Source: Desmodus rotundus (Eukaryota > Chordata > Mammalia > Chiroptera > Phyllostomidae). Taken from it: a stretch of 64,000 nucleotides of DNA. A program made the position numbers and the translations under genes. Positions within the stretch are counted from its first letter, which is position 1. Every line of letters begins with the position of its first letter. The stretch is taken from contig NC_071391.1 in the NCBI RefSeq assembly GCF_022682495.2, positions 38,850,498 through 38,914,497 on the forward strand. The letters run 5' to 3'. This document shows positions 11,105 to 21,880 of this stretch, piece by piece. The notes beneath the pieces are model-generated. The model was not told where the DNA came from and did not search any database. It saw nothing but the letters and a program-made list of their open reading frames with translations.

Positions 11105-12618
11105 TGAGTGTGACTAAGCTAGCATCCACCAATCTATGGACAAACAAGACTTGGAACTCTTAAAATTTTACCTATTCTAACTTCCTTTCCATGAAGAGAC
11201 GGAAGTAACCAATAAACAAACAGCTCCTGTAACCAGAGGCAGTGCTGAGACACAGGTCTTTTTGAATTTGGAGCACATTTGCTAATACATAGCATTAAAC
11301 TTGGTGATGTTTACCTTTTCGTTGTCACGCTGAAATATGTGGTAGCCTCAGAGAGGCTAATAATCACCCTCATGGCCAAGACAGCATAGCTTCAACCTGC
11401 AGGCATTCCCAGCAGCTGCTGCGGGGTCCTGCTTTCCCTCTTAGGGGAGAGCCTCTCAAGGCAGACAGTAATAAACCTCACTGTGCTGCTGTGCCTGACA
11501 GAGCTTCGGTGTCTGAAAGGTCTGTTGGGCTAATCTCCAAGAGGGAGCTAGTGAGTAGAACCAGTATTTGTGTTGTATTGATTCAGAAAAGCTAGCCCTC
11601 TGTATTTTAGCACTCTTCATGGAAATTCTAACACAAGTAACAGATTCAAAGTTTTCGGTGGATTATCCTGAGTACAATTTGAGCCAAGCAGAGACTGCGG
11701 CAAATACTTTAGATAAAAGAGAACTTTGAGAAACTGCTATGCTGTGGAAATGAGCTATAAATGCATTATTCCTAGCCTGCCCAACCTCCTTATCAAGGAG
11801 GGGAAACAGTTTAACCCAGCAAATGCAGTGTGTGGTTAGAAAAGGAGGTCTTTGCTTCTGTTTACCGCCAGAATTCTCCCAATTCAGCTAGGAAATGGGG
11901 CCAAAGAGTCTTAGACCAGTTGTGCATCTGTCTTAGCGGTTGCAGAAGCTAGGTTTTCACTCTGCGCTCCACCCCGTGCTTCAAGAACAACTCAAATGCA
12001 ACCCCTGAAGTAGCACATCTTGTTCTAGACACTGAACAGTGTATTTTATAACCTACCACACTATGGGGCATTTCTATGCACCCAGCATGCACTTTGTATA
12101 CATAATTATGCCTTTAGCATCAGTATGCAACCACGTTGTGACTTGTCAAAAATAAGAGTACACATCTTTAATGCCCCTTAGAAATAGTTGCCTACTCACT
12201 TTACCTGTTCCTTTGTCATTCTCAAACTGCAAGCCAAAGCTTTCTCAAGAGCCATACCCGCTGTATAGCCAGTAGGTTTTCGTTCTGTAGGCCGCCTTTG
12301 ACAGTAAATCATTTCTTGAGACTTCTTCCAGGACAACAAGCTTTTTCTTTCTACCTCATTGGCTGTTCCTTCTCAGTTTCCAATGGCAAATGCCTGATCT
12401 CAAAAAATAAGACACTTCAGTTGCTTAACTGTCAAAGTATGCCTAATCTAAAACCTACTGTGTCTCCCTCCCAAGCAGTAGAAATCAGTGTCTCATCTCT
12501 ACAACTGCCACTCTTCTAGATGCCACCGTATCTTTAACTGGATTCTCTGCTAAGCTCTTTGCTCACCATTCAACATAGCCCAAACCCCACCAAATGGCTT
12601 TCCAGCTAGTTAGAGTTT
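11105..12618. other. Intergenic, no gene recognised
   Basis: This is the first 1.5 kb beyond the EIF4G2 poly(A) site. No open frame of note, RNA gene or named repeat is recognisable. The base composition is ordinary. Confidence 0.5.
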
Positions 12619-12832
12619 GGCCCTGGCCCAGTGGCTTGGTTGAAGGACCGTCCAAAAGGTTGTGGGTTCAAACCCCCGTTAGGATACATACCTAGGTTGC
12701 AGGTTCGCTTCCTGGTTGTGTGTACAGGAAGCAACCAATCGAAGTTTCTCACATCTATACCTCTACCCCCACCCCCATCCGTTTCTCTCTAAATCAATAA
12801 ATGCATCTGGTGAGGATAAAAAGTGAAAATAA
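12619..12832 (+). mobile_element. VES-type tRNA-derived SINE (diverged)
   Basis: The start resembles GGCCCTGGCCCAGTGGCTTGG, with a box-B-like GGTTGTGGGTTCAAACCCC. Later come GGAAGCAACCAATCGAAGTT, a pyrimidine-rich tail with TTTCTCTCTAAATCAATAAAT, and an A-rich end. This is the layout of bat VES SINEs. Diverged and probably old. Confidence 0.8.
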
Positions 12833-12839
12833 CTGGTCT

Positions 12840-13310
12840 ACACAGCCCTATATTTGATCTAGTCTTCCCCTGCTCCCTGTCCTTACTCCACACCCCATTT
12901 CTCTGGTCTAATTTTCTGTGATAGGCCCTGCTCATTCCTCTCCCACCACTCTGGCCTAGCCTCCATTTGGCTCCTGGGGCATGCCAAGCATTGGAGGTTT
13001 TCTGTTCCTAGTTAGCCCCCAGATAACTGGATGGCTACCTGTGTTCCATCAGGTCCTGGCTCAAATGCCACATTTACTAGTAAGGTCCCCACTGGCCTAT
13101 CTAAAATGTAACCCTCTCGTCTGCTTTAGTAATCTCCATGCCTACCATTACTACATGACATACTGCGATATAATTTATATCTGATCCCCTACAGAATGTG
13201 AAGAGGTTTAAATTTTTTATTGTTTTGTTCACTACTGTATCCCCAGCACCTAGAACAGTACCTAGCACCCAGTAAACTCAAATATTTGTTGAACCTAATC
13301 ACAAATTAAT
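12840..13310 (+). mobile_element. L2 LINE 3'-end fragment
   Basis: The fragment follows the 3' part of L2: GGTCCTGGCTCAAATGCCACA near 13055 and, at the end, TTCACTACTGTATCCCCAGCACCTAGAACAGTACC followed by AAATATTTGTTGAA. It is an ancient mammalian LINE fossil with no open frame. Confidence 0.75.
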
Positions 13311-13354
13311 AAATTTGTCCTATATATCAGGATTCGGACATAGGAGAAGGAAGT

Positions 13355-13500
13355 AGTTGTCTAAAGAACTTGAGTTTAGACAGATCTAGGATTCATCCCG
13401 ACCACTTGTTAGCAGTGGACGTTAGGCAAGATATTTCAATGGAGTCTTGATTTGTTGTAAATGGGGCTGGTGGTTAAGGATTGCCGGGAGAACTAAATAC
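13355..13500 (+). repeat. MIR fragment
   Basis: Degraded MIR pattern: GGATTCATCCCGACCACTTG, GGCAAGATATTTCAATGGAGTC, TGTAAATGGGGCTGG. Boundaries are approximate. Confidence 0.5.
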
Positions 13501-13547
13501 GGGAACGTGGGTCACTCAGTTTGGAGCCTCTAGTATCCTTCAGTGTA

Positions 13548-13664
13548 CAGGGCGGGGCAAAAGTAGGTTGACAGTTGTTGGTATGGAAAATAATAACAAC
13601 TAAATCGAAGAGTAAACTCTGTTTCATGTACTCACAACTGTAAACCTACTTTTTCCCCATCCAG
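13548..13664. mobile_element. Mariner-type miniature element with terminal inverted repeats
   Basis: This 117-bp element begins CAGGGCGGGGCAAAAGTAGG and ends with the near reverse complement (CCTACTTTTTCCCCATCCAG). The inverted repeats extend about 30 bp, to the CAGTTG motifs. It is flanked on both sides by TA (13546-13547 and 13665-13666), the mariner/Tc1 target duplication. It has no transposase and would need one supplied in trans. The limited decay of the repeats suggests it is younger than the surrounding L2 and MIR. Confidence 0.85.
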
Positions 13665-13799
13665 TATGTGAATTCACACCTTACCTTCTCAGTAGCTTTT
13701 CCAAAATATCTCTCATAAGAACTTCCATCCTGAGCTTCCAATCACAAGATCTAATGGGCATTTCTTGGTCTTCTATTTGACCTCTCAGGGCTTCTCAGT

Positions 13800-14580
13800 C
13801 TCCTTTGAAGGCTCTCTTCTCTAGCCTGGCTTATGAATGTTCTGCTTTCCTGCTTCGGCTCTTCTCACTTAACTCTCAGAGCTCCAATCGCCATCTGCAT
13901 GCTGACGACATCTGTATCTTGGATCCAGACCTCTTTGCAGAAAGTCAAACTTGCACATCCATCCAGGTCCTGGACATGATCTGAATGCACCCCCAGCACT
14001 TTAAACTGAACATGTCTATCACTAAACTCTTTACCCCAAACCATTCCCTCCTCTCCTGGCTCTTAACGATACCCTCATCCAAGCCCAAAACATGAGTCCT
14101 CCTTGTCCCTCTCAACCAATCACTGCATTCTACCCGTTTTATTTACATTGTAGCTATTGAAGCAACTTTCTCCATCTCTCTCCGCACCATCTGAGTCCCA
14201 GCACCACCATCTCATGCCCGAATTATAGCAACTCACTTTGAGTTGGTCTCCTGCCTCTCATCTTGCTCTCCTAGTCCATTCTCCACATTGCAATCAGAGT
14301 GGTCTTTCTTAAGAGTCTGGTCTTTCCACTGCCCTTCAGTGGCTCCTGGTTTTCCTCAGAATAAAACTCAAGTTCCTTAATCTAATAAGGCCTCGAGTCA
14401 CCTGCCGTTTCCCCCCTTTTTACATTTTACTTTTTCTTTGTCTAGTCTCTGGGCCTTTGCACAGGCTGTTTGCTCTGCCCGGGTCATTGCTCTCCCTACT
14501 CTTCCCACCTCTTCACCCCATGTCTTCATCTAACTTATTCTTACTCTCCTTCAGATGTTGGCATAGATTTTCCACACTTG
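13800..14580 (+). mobile_element. L2 LINE fragment, reverse-transcriptase region to near 3' end
   Basis: The sequence follows the L2 consensus: ATGCTGACGACATCTGTATCTTGG (remnant of the YADD catalytic motif region), then CTGAACATGTCTATCACTAAACTC, CAATCAGAGTGGTC, CTGGGCCTTTGCACAGGCTGT and TCAGATGTTGGCATAG. There is no intact frame. Confidence 0.75.
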
Positions 14581-16490
14581 GAAAGCTTGCCTTCCTCTGC
14601 CAAGGTTGAATTAGGAGTTTGTTCCAGTCAGGGTTCTGGTTGCAAAGAAGAGAAACTTACTCTGGGAAAACTAAGTAGAAGGGGAATTCATTGGAACTCC
14701 ACTTAAGGGATCCACGAGAAGCCCAGAGAACCAGGTTTAGAAATGAACAGGGACTAGGAGAAGCTGGATAGCCTAACTTACAGAAATAACCTCGCTGGGC
14801 CAGTGATGTAACCACCCCATGAAACCCTGGAGCTTCCCCTGAGTGAGTTCTCTAGTGACATCGGGTCCAGGCTCAGAGTCCCAGGCAGAGGCCCACAATG
14901 AACCGAGCTTACGTGTTCACCCCACGTGGACCACATGTCCACCCCAGGCTGCCTTGGTTTTCTTCAGCGAGCACAGATCTGGACCTTTGGGCCCTTACTG
15001 CATCGAACAGGTCCAGGCTCCCACCAACACTTACAGCAAAACAACAACAAAAATTTCGAAAGGGGTCTGGGTGGACGGCCAAAAACAAGGATTGTCCACT
15101 GTAAGACCTCTGTGCCTCACTTCCCCATCTAGCACCCTGCTGTGCTGTGACCACCCGCCCACTGCCCGTCTCTCCACGGCACGGAGAAGAGTTCCAAGAG
15201 GGTCGGGAATGTCTCTCTTACTCATTACTCTACTCCCAGCGCCTTGCACAGTGCTGGGCACATGTTAGGGGTCAATAAATAGTGCTTGAACGCAACAGTG
15301 AGTCCAGGTTTCGTGGAACCTGAATTTGATACAACTAGGGAAGAAGGTGTGGCTCCTAAAGAACACAAAATTAGGTTCGGGGTCCAGAGAGTCCTGCGAA
15401 GGAGATGGCCTTGAAACTTTATGGACTGCATGGTAACTCTGAAAAACTGACCTTAGTAGATACAGTACAGTGTAAAGCTTTTTGTACCTACCTGCACCCG
15501 TGCGCCAGATGGATGCTTGTTGATGTGACTTGTCTTTCATTTGTGCTGCCCCGCCTTCCCATTTTCCAGTGATTCCAATTCAATTGCAAAATACCCAGTT
15601 TTCTACATTAAGTCAATTTATTCACTTGTACATTAAAACGTGCCAAGAGCTGGGACACAGCAAGGGTAAGACAGTGTCTCTCCCCCAAAGGAGCCCACTG
15701 TTCAGCAGGGGAGACAGACAGGAGCAGATCATGTGGCCAGGGGGCAGGTGATGGGCCACATTGAGATGTGAGCAAGGTGTCACCTGAGTTGAGAGAAGGA
15801 AACATCCTGAAGAAGCCAAGACTTCAAGGAAGAGTCACTTTCCCAGCAAACATTCCAAGGAAGAGCTTTCCAGGCAGAGTTAGGACCCAACTTTGCTTTC
15901 TCCTGGCTCCACAGAGCTCCTGTCTCCCGTCTGCTCTATACCAGAAAGACAGAGTCTGAATGAGGGGACATCCTTCGTCTGACACTGGAGGTGGCCATGC
16001 AGAGCAGCTTCAGATGTCAACTGTGTAATGGGGCCAGGAGGACTTACAAAGTATTTCCCACCTATCTCACTAGATTTACAGACAGACTTCCAAGGGTGGT
16101 CTTCCAAGGAAAGTCAGGGCTCTGGCCAAGGAGACACCTGAGCACAGGGCAGAGAGGAACAAAAACAGGACACTGAAGTCAACCCAGGCTGCCCAGACCC
16201 ACAAGCTGTCCTTCCCTACCTCACTGGAATTATTACAAGAGGGTGGGATGGTGTCTCCCTAGCACCTTCTGCTGGAAACACAGGATTAGACACCCCCACC
16301 CCTCTTGGCAGGAGGATACAAGGGTATTTGTCAAATACATCCCAAGGGAAAAAAGACCAAGACCTATTGGACATGCTCATCAGTGGGGGGAGGGGAAAGA
16401 GAATTTTGGCTTCAGCTTGGTCCCCCTGTCAACTGTGGATGATGCAAAGATGTGATCAATAAGCAGTGAGTCTTTGAGGACTGCTGAGTT
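14581..16490. other. Intergenic with a short L2 3' tail, otherwise nothing recognised
   Basis: An L2 3'-end piece lies at about 15215-15300 (CCCAGCGCCTTGCACAGTGCTGG then GTCAATAAATAGTGCTTGAA). The remainder shows no gene. Open frames up to 141 codons (14843-15268) have no recognisable domain, homologue or splice context, and I treat them as chance. Confidence 0.5.
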
Positions 16491-16640
16491 CTGCATGGGA
16501 CACACTGAGTCGCAGACCAGAGCCTGAATCCTAGCTTCCCTGTTACTCAGGGTTCCATGAGCTTAGGCCAATTGCTTCACCTGCCTGGACTTCATTTGCC
16601 TTATCTGTGAAAACCCTTGGTTTGTCTACCTACTGGGGTC
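16490..16640 (+). repeat. MIR fragment
   Basis: MIR-like pattern: AGAGCCTGAATCCTAGCTTCC, GAGCTTAGGCCAATTGCTTCACC, TTCATTTGCCTTATCTGTGAAAACC. It is old and interrupted. Between here and 17130 I see only unassigned sequence, including a possible dispersed-repeat piece near 16700-16790. Confidence 0.5.
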
Positions 16641-17133
16641 GTTGCAAGGAGTCAGCCAGACAAGTAATGAAAAACAGTGTTGGACAGGTGTGGATTGCTT
16701 TACAAGTCCACTCATCTCATAAATATTTTCTGAGTACCAGTTACATACCAGGCATCATGCCAGCGCTAGGGATGTGGCAGTGAATGAGACAAAGCTTTCT
16801 AATGGAGCAAACATTCTGTGTGATGGGAGGGAGAGAGGAGAATAAATACACAAATATAGAGTATTAGGTAGTAAAAAATGTTATATAGAGAGAAATAAAA
16901 CAGAATAAGAGGGAGAGATATGAATGCCATTAGAAATGGGGTATTTATGGATAGTCTTAGGAGGAAGTCTTGAGGAAGAACTTTGGGGGCAGAGGGGAAG
17001 CAAAGATAGGAACACACGTGACTGTCTGAGGAACAATCGGGGCCAGTGTGGCTGAGCAGAGAGTAGGGCCTCAGGCTGGCGAGTGGCAGGGGCGACAGAT
17101 AGAACTAGTTTGACATAGTAAGGACTTGGGCTT

Positions 17134-18350
17134 TTTTTAAAAAAATTACATTTTATTGATTATGCTATTACAGTTGTGCAATTTTTCCCCCTTTGCATCC
17201 CTCCACCCAGTATCCTCCACTCCCTCAGGCAATCCCCACACCCTTGTTCATGTCCATGGATCATGTGTGTAAGTTCTTTGGCTACTCCATTTCCTATACT
17301 GTACATTACATGCCCCTGGCTATTCTGTAACTACCTATTTGTACTTCTTAATCCCCTCACCTCTTCACCCATTCCCCCACACCCCCTTCTATCTGGCAAC
17401 CATCAAAACTCTCTCCATGTCCGTGATTCTGTCTCTGTTCTTCTTGTTTGCTTAGTTTGTTTTTTAGATTCCAGGTGATAGGTATGTAGGTATGAACATT
17501 TTATTGTTCATAGTTTTGATCTTCTTTTTCTTAAGAAAGTCCCTTTAATATTTCATATATTAATGGTTTGGTGGTGATGAACGCCTTTAGTTTTTCCTTC
17601 TCTGGGAAGCTCTTTATCTGCCCTTTCATTCTAAATGATAGCTTTGCTGGGTAGAGTAGTTTGGGCTGTAGATCCTTGCTTTTCATCACTTTGTATAGTC
17701 CTTTAAAATCTCTTCTAGCCTGCAAAATTTCTTTTGAAAAATCAGCTAACAGTCTTATAGGAATTCCGCTGTAGGTAACTAACTTCTTTTCTCTTGCTGC
17801 TTTTAAGAGTCTCTCTTTATCTTTAACCTTTGGCATTTTAATTACAATGTGTCTTGGAGTGGGTCTCTTTGCATCCATCTTGTTTGGGACTCTCTGTGTT
17901 TCCTGGACATGCATGTCTATTTCCTTCACCAAATTAGGGAAGCTGAGGCTGTTGCTTATTTGAGAGAATTTAGGAAGTTGTGGAGCATGAGCCAAGACCA
18001 GCCATTCATATGGAAAAGCCACTGTTAACAGCTTGGGTGGGCCTTTAAGCTGAGTGGGGCAGAGCTTCAGGGAATCTCCAGAGCAGCATAAACAGTGTGA
18101 GCCAGGTTGAGGAAGTCTCAGATATGGTCCTCACCTGCTGGCTCTGTGTCTCTGTGAGGGGAGGGTTCAGAAAAGGAACAGTGGTCTCTGCCACCTTTCT
18201 GTCCCCCAGCTCCCACCTTGATGCCAGACACTTCACTTCTTCCCTGAATGCCACTGGTGCCTTTTAAGCTGCTACCCCAGCGCTCAAGCTCAGAGGGGGT
18301 GAGACTGACCCCATCCCGCACCACCACCCCCATCAAGCCTTCCAGTCAGC
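17134..18350 (-). mobile_element. HAL1-like L1 with ORF2 deleted
   Basis: Read on the minus strand, this is L1 5'-leader-like sequence (about 18350-18030), the C-terminal part of ORF1 (18022-17531), the first codons of ORF2 (ATG at 17511-17509, reading MNNKM...TYLS), then an abrupt junction near 17475 into L1 3' UTR ending with an A-rich tail near 17140. Essentially all of ORF2 (endonuclease and reverse transcriptase) is missing, which is the defining architecture of half-LINE (HAL1) elements; these are known in bats. It could also be a single-copy deletion of a normal L1. Confidence 0.7.
17531..18022 (-). pseudogene. L1 ORF1p C-terminal fragment, still open
   Basis: A 163-codon open frame encodes the RRM-like and C-terminal domains of L1 ORF1p, the RNA-binding chaperone of LINE-1 particles. 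Diagnostic strings are [40 protein letters not shown]-type RLLADFSKEILQARR, and LYPAKLSFRMKGQIKSFP. The N-terminal coiled coil is absent: upstream sequence is leader-like. So it is a truncated remnant, although no stop interrupts the retained part. Confidence 0.85.
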
Positions 18351-18359
18351 TGGGTGCAA

Positions 18360-19540
18360 AAGATGAGGGGAGGGTTTGGATGAATGGGGGAATGAATGAA
18401 TAAATTAATGAATGCGTGGCGGAGCTCCATTTAGTTCTGAAAAAAATGAACTCTCAAGAAAATTACTATACTTTAGCACTGAAAAAATAGAAAATAAGTC
18501 AAAAGAAAAGATATAAAGTTAATCATATTTAAAAGTTTCATAATTTGAAAAGGAGTGGCCTTACTAAGCACGACCTCAAGGGCAGTTCCAGATTTTGTAG
18601 GACCTGAAGTTTACATAAGTTGGGGAGCTCTTTTAATAAACAGAATACAAAATTACAAATACAAAGTTAGGTACAGGACCTTGGGAAAGGCTGAAGCACA
18701 TGCAGGCCCTGAAGTATAAGCTTCTTTAACTTCATGGAGAAAAAAATCCAGAATCCATAAGGAAAATGTTGATGTATTTATCTACTAATCTGTTTGGCTC
18801 AAAATAAATAGAAGACAAACTAAGAAAAGTATTTGGCATACTCAGAATGAAGGGTTAACCACAAAACTCTCTTACGAATCAATAGGAAAAAAGGCTAACT
18901 TTTTTGAACTCAAGTATTTGCCTGGCCCATGGCATACATTATTGCATTGGATTCCCAAAGAGTCCTGGGATGCAGACATGGTTATCCCAATGTGAACAGC
19001 AGGAAAGTGGAGCTAAGACAGAGAAAGCCACCATTCAAATAAAGCCAGAGCCCAAAGTCATATAGTTTGTCATTAAAAGAGCTAAGATTTAGAGTCTGAA
19101 CAGCTTTAAAACTCAAATGTCTTTTATCAGACATGGAAATTGAAGCTGATTTCCAAAGGCGGGGAAAATGAAAGAAAACATAGCAACCCATACCATAAAT
19201 ACCCCAAATTACCACCCAAAGAGGTAGTGGCCTGACATTTTAGCTCTAACAATTTGTTTCTAGTTACATAAGGCCCTCTCACCTACTTTTTTGCACAACA
19301 ATGTGCTATTTATTTGGGGATGACAAATGTGAACCCTGAAAAAAAAAATGATCCTACTAAGAAGGGCTCCTGGTGGCTAACTGGGCTCAAATTAAACAAA
19401 CAAACAACAATAACAAAAAAAGCCCAGAGCCTAGCAGCCATTTCTGCAAAGGGGCCTCCAATGCAGACTGCACTTCACAGAGAAGCCAGCACTGGACTGC
19501 CTGCCTCTGAGCTGAACTTCATTTACTATGTTTCTGCCAT
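18360..19540. other. Intergenic, degraded MIR only
   Basis: A faint antisense MIR pattern lies near 18905-19100 (GCATACATTATTGCATTGG, then TGAACAGCAGGAAAGTGGAGC and AGCCAGAGCCCAAAGTCA). No gene is recognised in the rest. Confidence 0.4.
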
Positions 19541-20135
19541 CTGAGCCAGCCCTTTAAAGGAGTTTCTAGAATCCTATTTCAATTCATAGGACTGAAGCTT
19601 TCCCCATCCAGTCGAAGCTGTGTAGCTTCAGCCAATCACAGTGACTCTATTCTGGCCAATCAGGACCGTGCCTTTTGGACCAATCAAACTGTGGGGATTT
19701 GGAGTCCTCATTTGCATGAGGACAGACCAATCAGGAGCCAGGGGCAGGGACTTCTGTCCATATAAGCCAGCTAGCTGGCCTCTGGCTCAGAGAATGCACT
19801 TTCTATTTCCACTGAAGACTGTCTCTTCCTGGCTCAGCTGAACCGTGAAAGCTGCTCCACTGGAGTGGGGCAGACCAGCACAGCACAGACCACTGCCGAG
19901 TAGGCCTGTCTAGATGAAGAGGGGCCTGGCACCCAGCCTGGGGCTGCCTTACAGCTGTGCTGTTTTTATAACCATGCTGTATCACAATTAAGCTGTTTTG
20001 CACTGAATAAAAAGTTTCCTTCTTTGCCACATGCCAAATTGGGGATTCCTGCTGGCACTGAATTGGTTCCAACAGCCATCTGTCAACGCACACTGACCTG
20101 ACGTGGTCCAACCAATGTCAGTTTTTAACCTTTAT
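19541..20135 (+). mobile_element. Solo LTR-like block of an old endogenous retrovirus
   Basis: The order of signals matches a retroviral LTR. Four CCAAT boxes (near 19632, 19658, 19680 and 19728) and an octamer ATTTGCAT near 19709 are followed by a TATA-like CATATAAG near 19759, a G/C-rich R region, AATAAA at 20006-20011 and a U5-like stretch. The sequence TGGAGGCCCC near 20142 just downstream resembles a primer-binding-site start. No gag, pol or env sequence is seen next to it, so it looks like a solo LTR. Ends are approximate; I could not confirm a target duplication. Confidence 0.6.
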
Positions 20136-20149
20136 GGAGGCCCCCTGGT

Positions 20150-21720
20150 GGGCCTGGTGCAAAACAAAACAAAAATACAAAGAAATTTAACACAGATTTA
20201 ACCATTATTCTTGGAGACGATCACACAATCTAAAAAGTGGGCAAAACTTACAAAACAAGCATTTTAAGGACTGCTTTAAAAATCATACACTAAGTGGAGA
20301 GTGAAAGTACCCACTTACTGTACAAATCAAAAAGCGAAATGACTTGATGTGATCCAGATGAGCACTTGTGGCTCAGTGTAATATTTCCAGTTGAACATAG
20401 TCAGCTTCTCAGGCCCGGATCTCAAACAGTGCGTGGAAGGGAAGGGAATGTTCTCTCGAAAACCATGTTAGATGATTTGGAAAGTGGCTCAAGACCAAGA
20501 CCCTGGTCAAAGATTTTTGTCATGAATTTGAATACAGTTATTTTATGAAATGTGAATGTTATTTTATATGTGATTTTAAATGTGCATTGGTAATTAAATT
20601 AACACATTAAATATTATTAGTAGACATTGGACTACTAATTTTGCCTATATCCTAAAAGTTTATCATTTTAAGGTAATCAAAAACTTCTTGGGCAGTGAGG
20701 GAACTTTTATAGTGAGAATAGGGTTTTGATTGTGTTATATTCAGGCCACCTTATATTCAGGCATGTATGATATTTGGGGCTCAAAACACAATTATCAGTT
20801 TGTCTTTGGAAATCCTGAGCAGTGGATGCTAAGTCACCAGTGTAATATGGGCACTGCATTGTTTGACCAGTGTTTGACTACACTGCTTTTAAAAAGCAAT
20901 ATCAATAACATACCAGGGAGAGACAAGGTTGCATCCATGTGCTTCATGCTCCAGTGCCACAGTGCAACAGGGCCCTAGACCAGGAACGGCCCAGCCTCCT
21001 GTTACCGGAGTGACATCACTCCTGCAGTTCTCATGCCCCTCCCTTTTGCCTCTGAGAAAAGATGCCTGCCAATGGCCCCTCAATGCAGCCCAAATTTATT
21101 ACCCACCTTCCCATAATGCCTCACTCCTACCTCAGACCACCAGAGCCTAAGTCCCTTGGTCATCCACCCTGGACCCTTACCCTATGGCTTCTCCATATCT
21201 ACGAATCTGTGCCAATTCCCCAGCCCCTGCTCTCTTGAATCCTTCCTCCACACACTGGCCTGCAGTCTATCACCAGCAAACATGCCTGTGTCCTTCATCT
21301 CACTCTGAATATTCCTGCTATCTTCTTGCTCTGAAGGAAACCTGGCTGTTCCCTGATGCCAGCACTTCCTCTGCTGTTTTTCCTTTCATGCCAAAGGCCT
21401 CGGTGTGGCCAGTGTTTACCTCGCTTCCCACCAGCGCTTTCCAACCACTCCTGCTCTCCTTTCTTCCAAGGACACAGATCCTCTGAAGTCCTCACCATCA
21501 GACTGTACTACTTCCCTGGTATGCTCACTTTCCTGTGCTTCAAAATAACCATTTCACATCTCCTCTCTCCCTAAGCCTTCTCTGAATCTTTCCTCTTCCT
21601 TGTCTCTCTACACCTCCTTGTCTCCCCTACCTTATGAAATTGTTTTCTCAGGCCTTTCAGCTACATTGAAAAAAAATGTAGGTGTTCCCCCAGCAAGGGC
21701 GCATTTACAATGATATACAT
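20150..21720. other. Intergenic, nothing firmly recognised
   Basis: A/T-rich unique sequence to about 20.9 kb is followed by a pyrimidine-rich stretch (21.0-21.65 kb) that may be an eroded L2 but does not align well enough by eye to claim. Open frames up to 100 codons have no recognisable content. Confidence 0.4.
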
Positions 21721-21726
21721 ACAACC

Positions 21727-21880
21727 TTGCTACTCAAAGTGTAGTCTTGGGACTAGTATCACCTGGGAGCTTGTTAGAAATGCAAATTACCTGGTGTCAC
21801 TCCAGACTCACTGGATCAGAACCTAGGCTGTTCGTTAGCCCATTAAAGTTTGAAGAGCCCTGATATGGGTCCCCTTGCTG
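21727..21880 (+). mobile_element. MER5A-like hAT relic
   Basis: Clear match to the MER5A consensus: CTCAAAGTGTAGTCTTGGGAC, CACCTGGGAGCTTGTTAGAAATGC, CACTGGATCAGAACC and TTAAAGTTTGAAGAGCCCTG at the end. It is non-autonomous and non-coding. Confidence 0.8.

Noticed and set aside
14843..15268. 141-codon open frame in the intergenic region
   Set aside because: Overlaps open frames on the opposite strand, no recognised domain, partly overlaps an L2 tail.
17176..17478. 100-codon + strand frame
   Set aside because: It lies antisense within the 3' UTR of the HAL1-like L1; no coding evidence.
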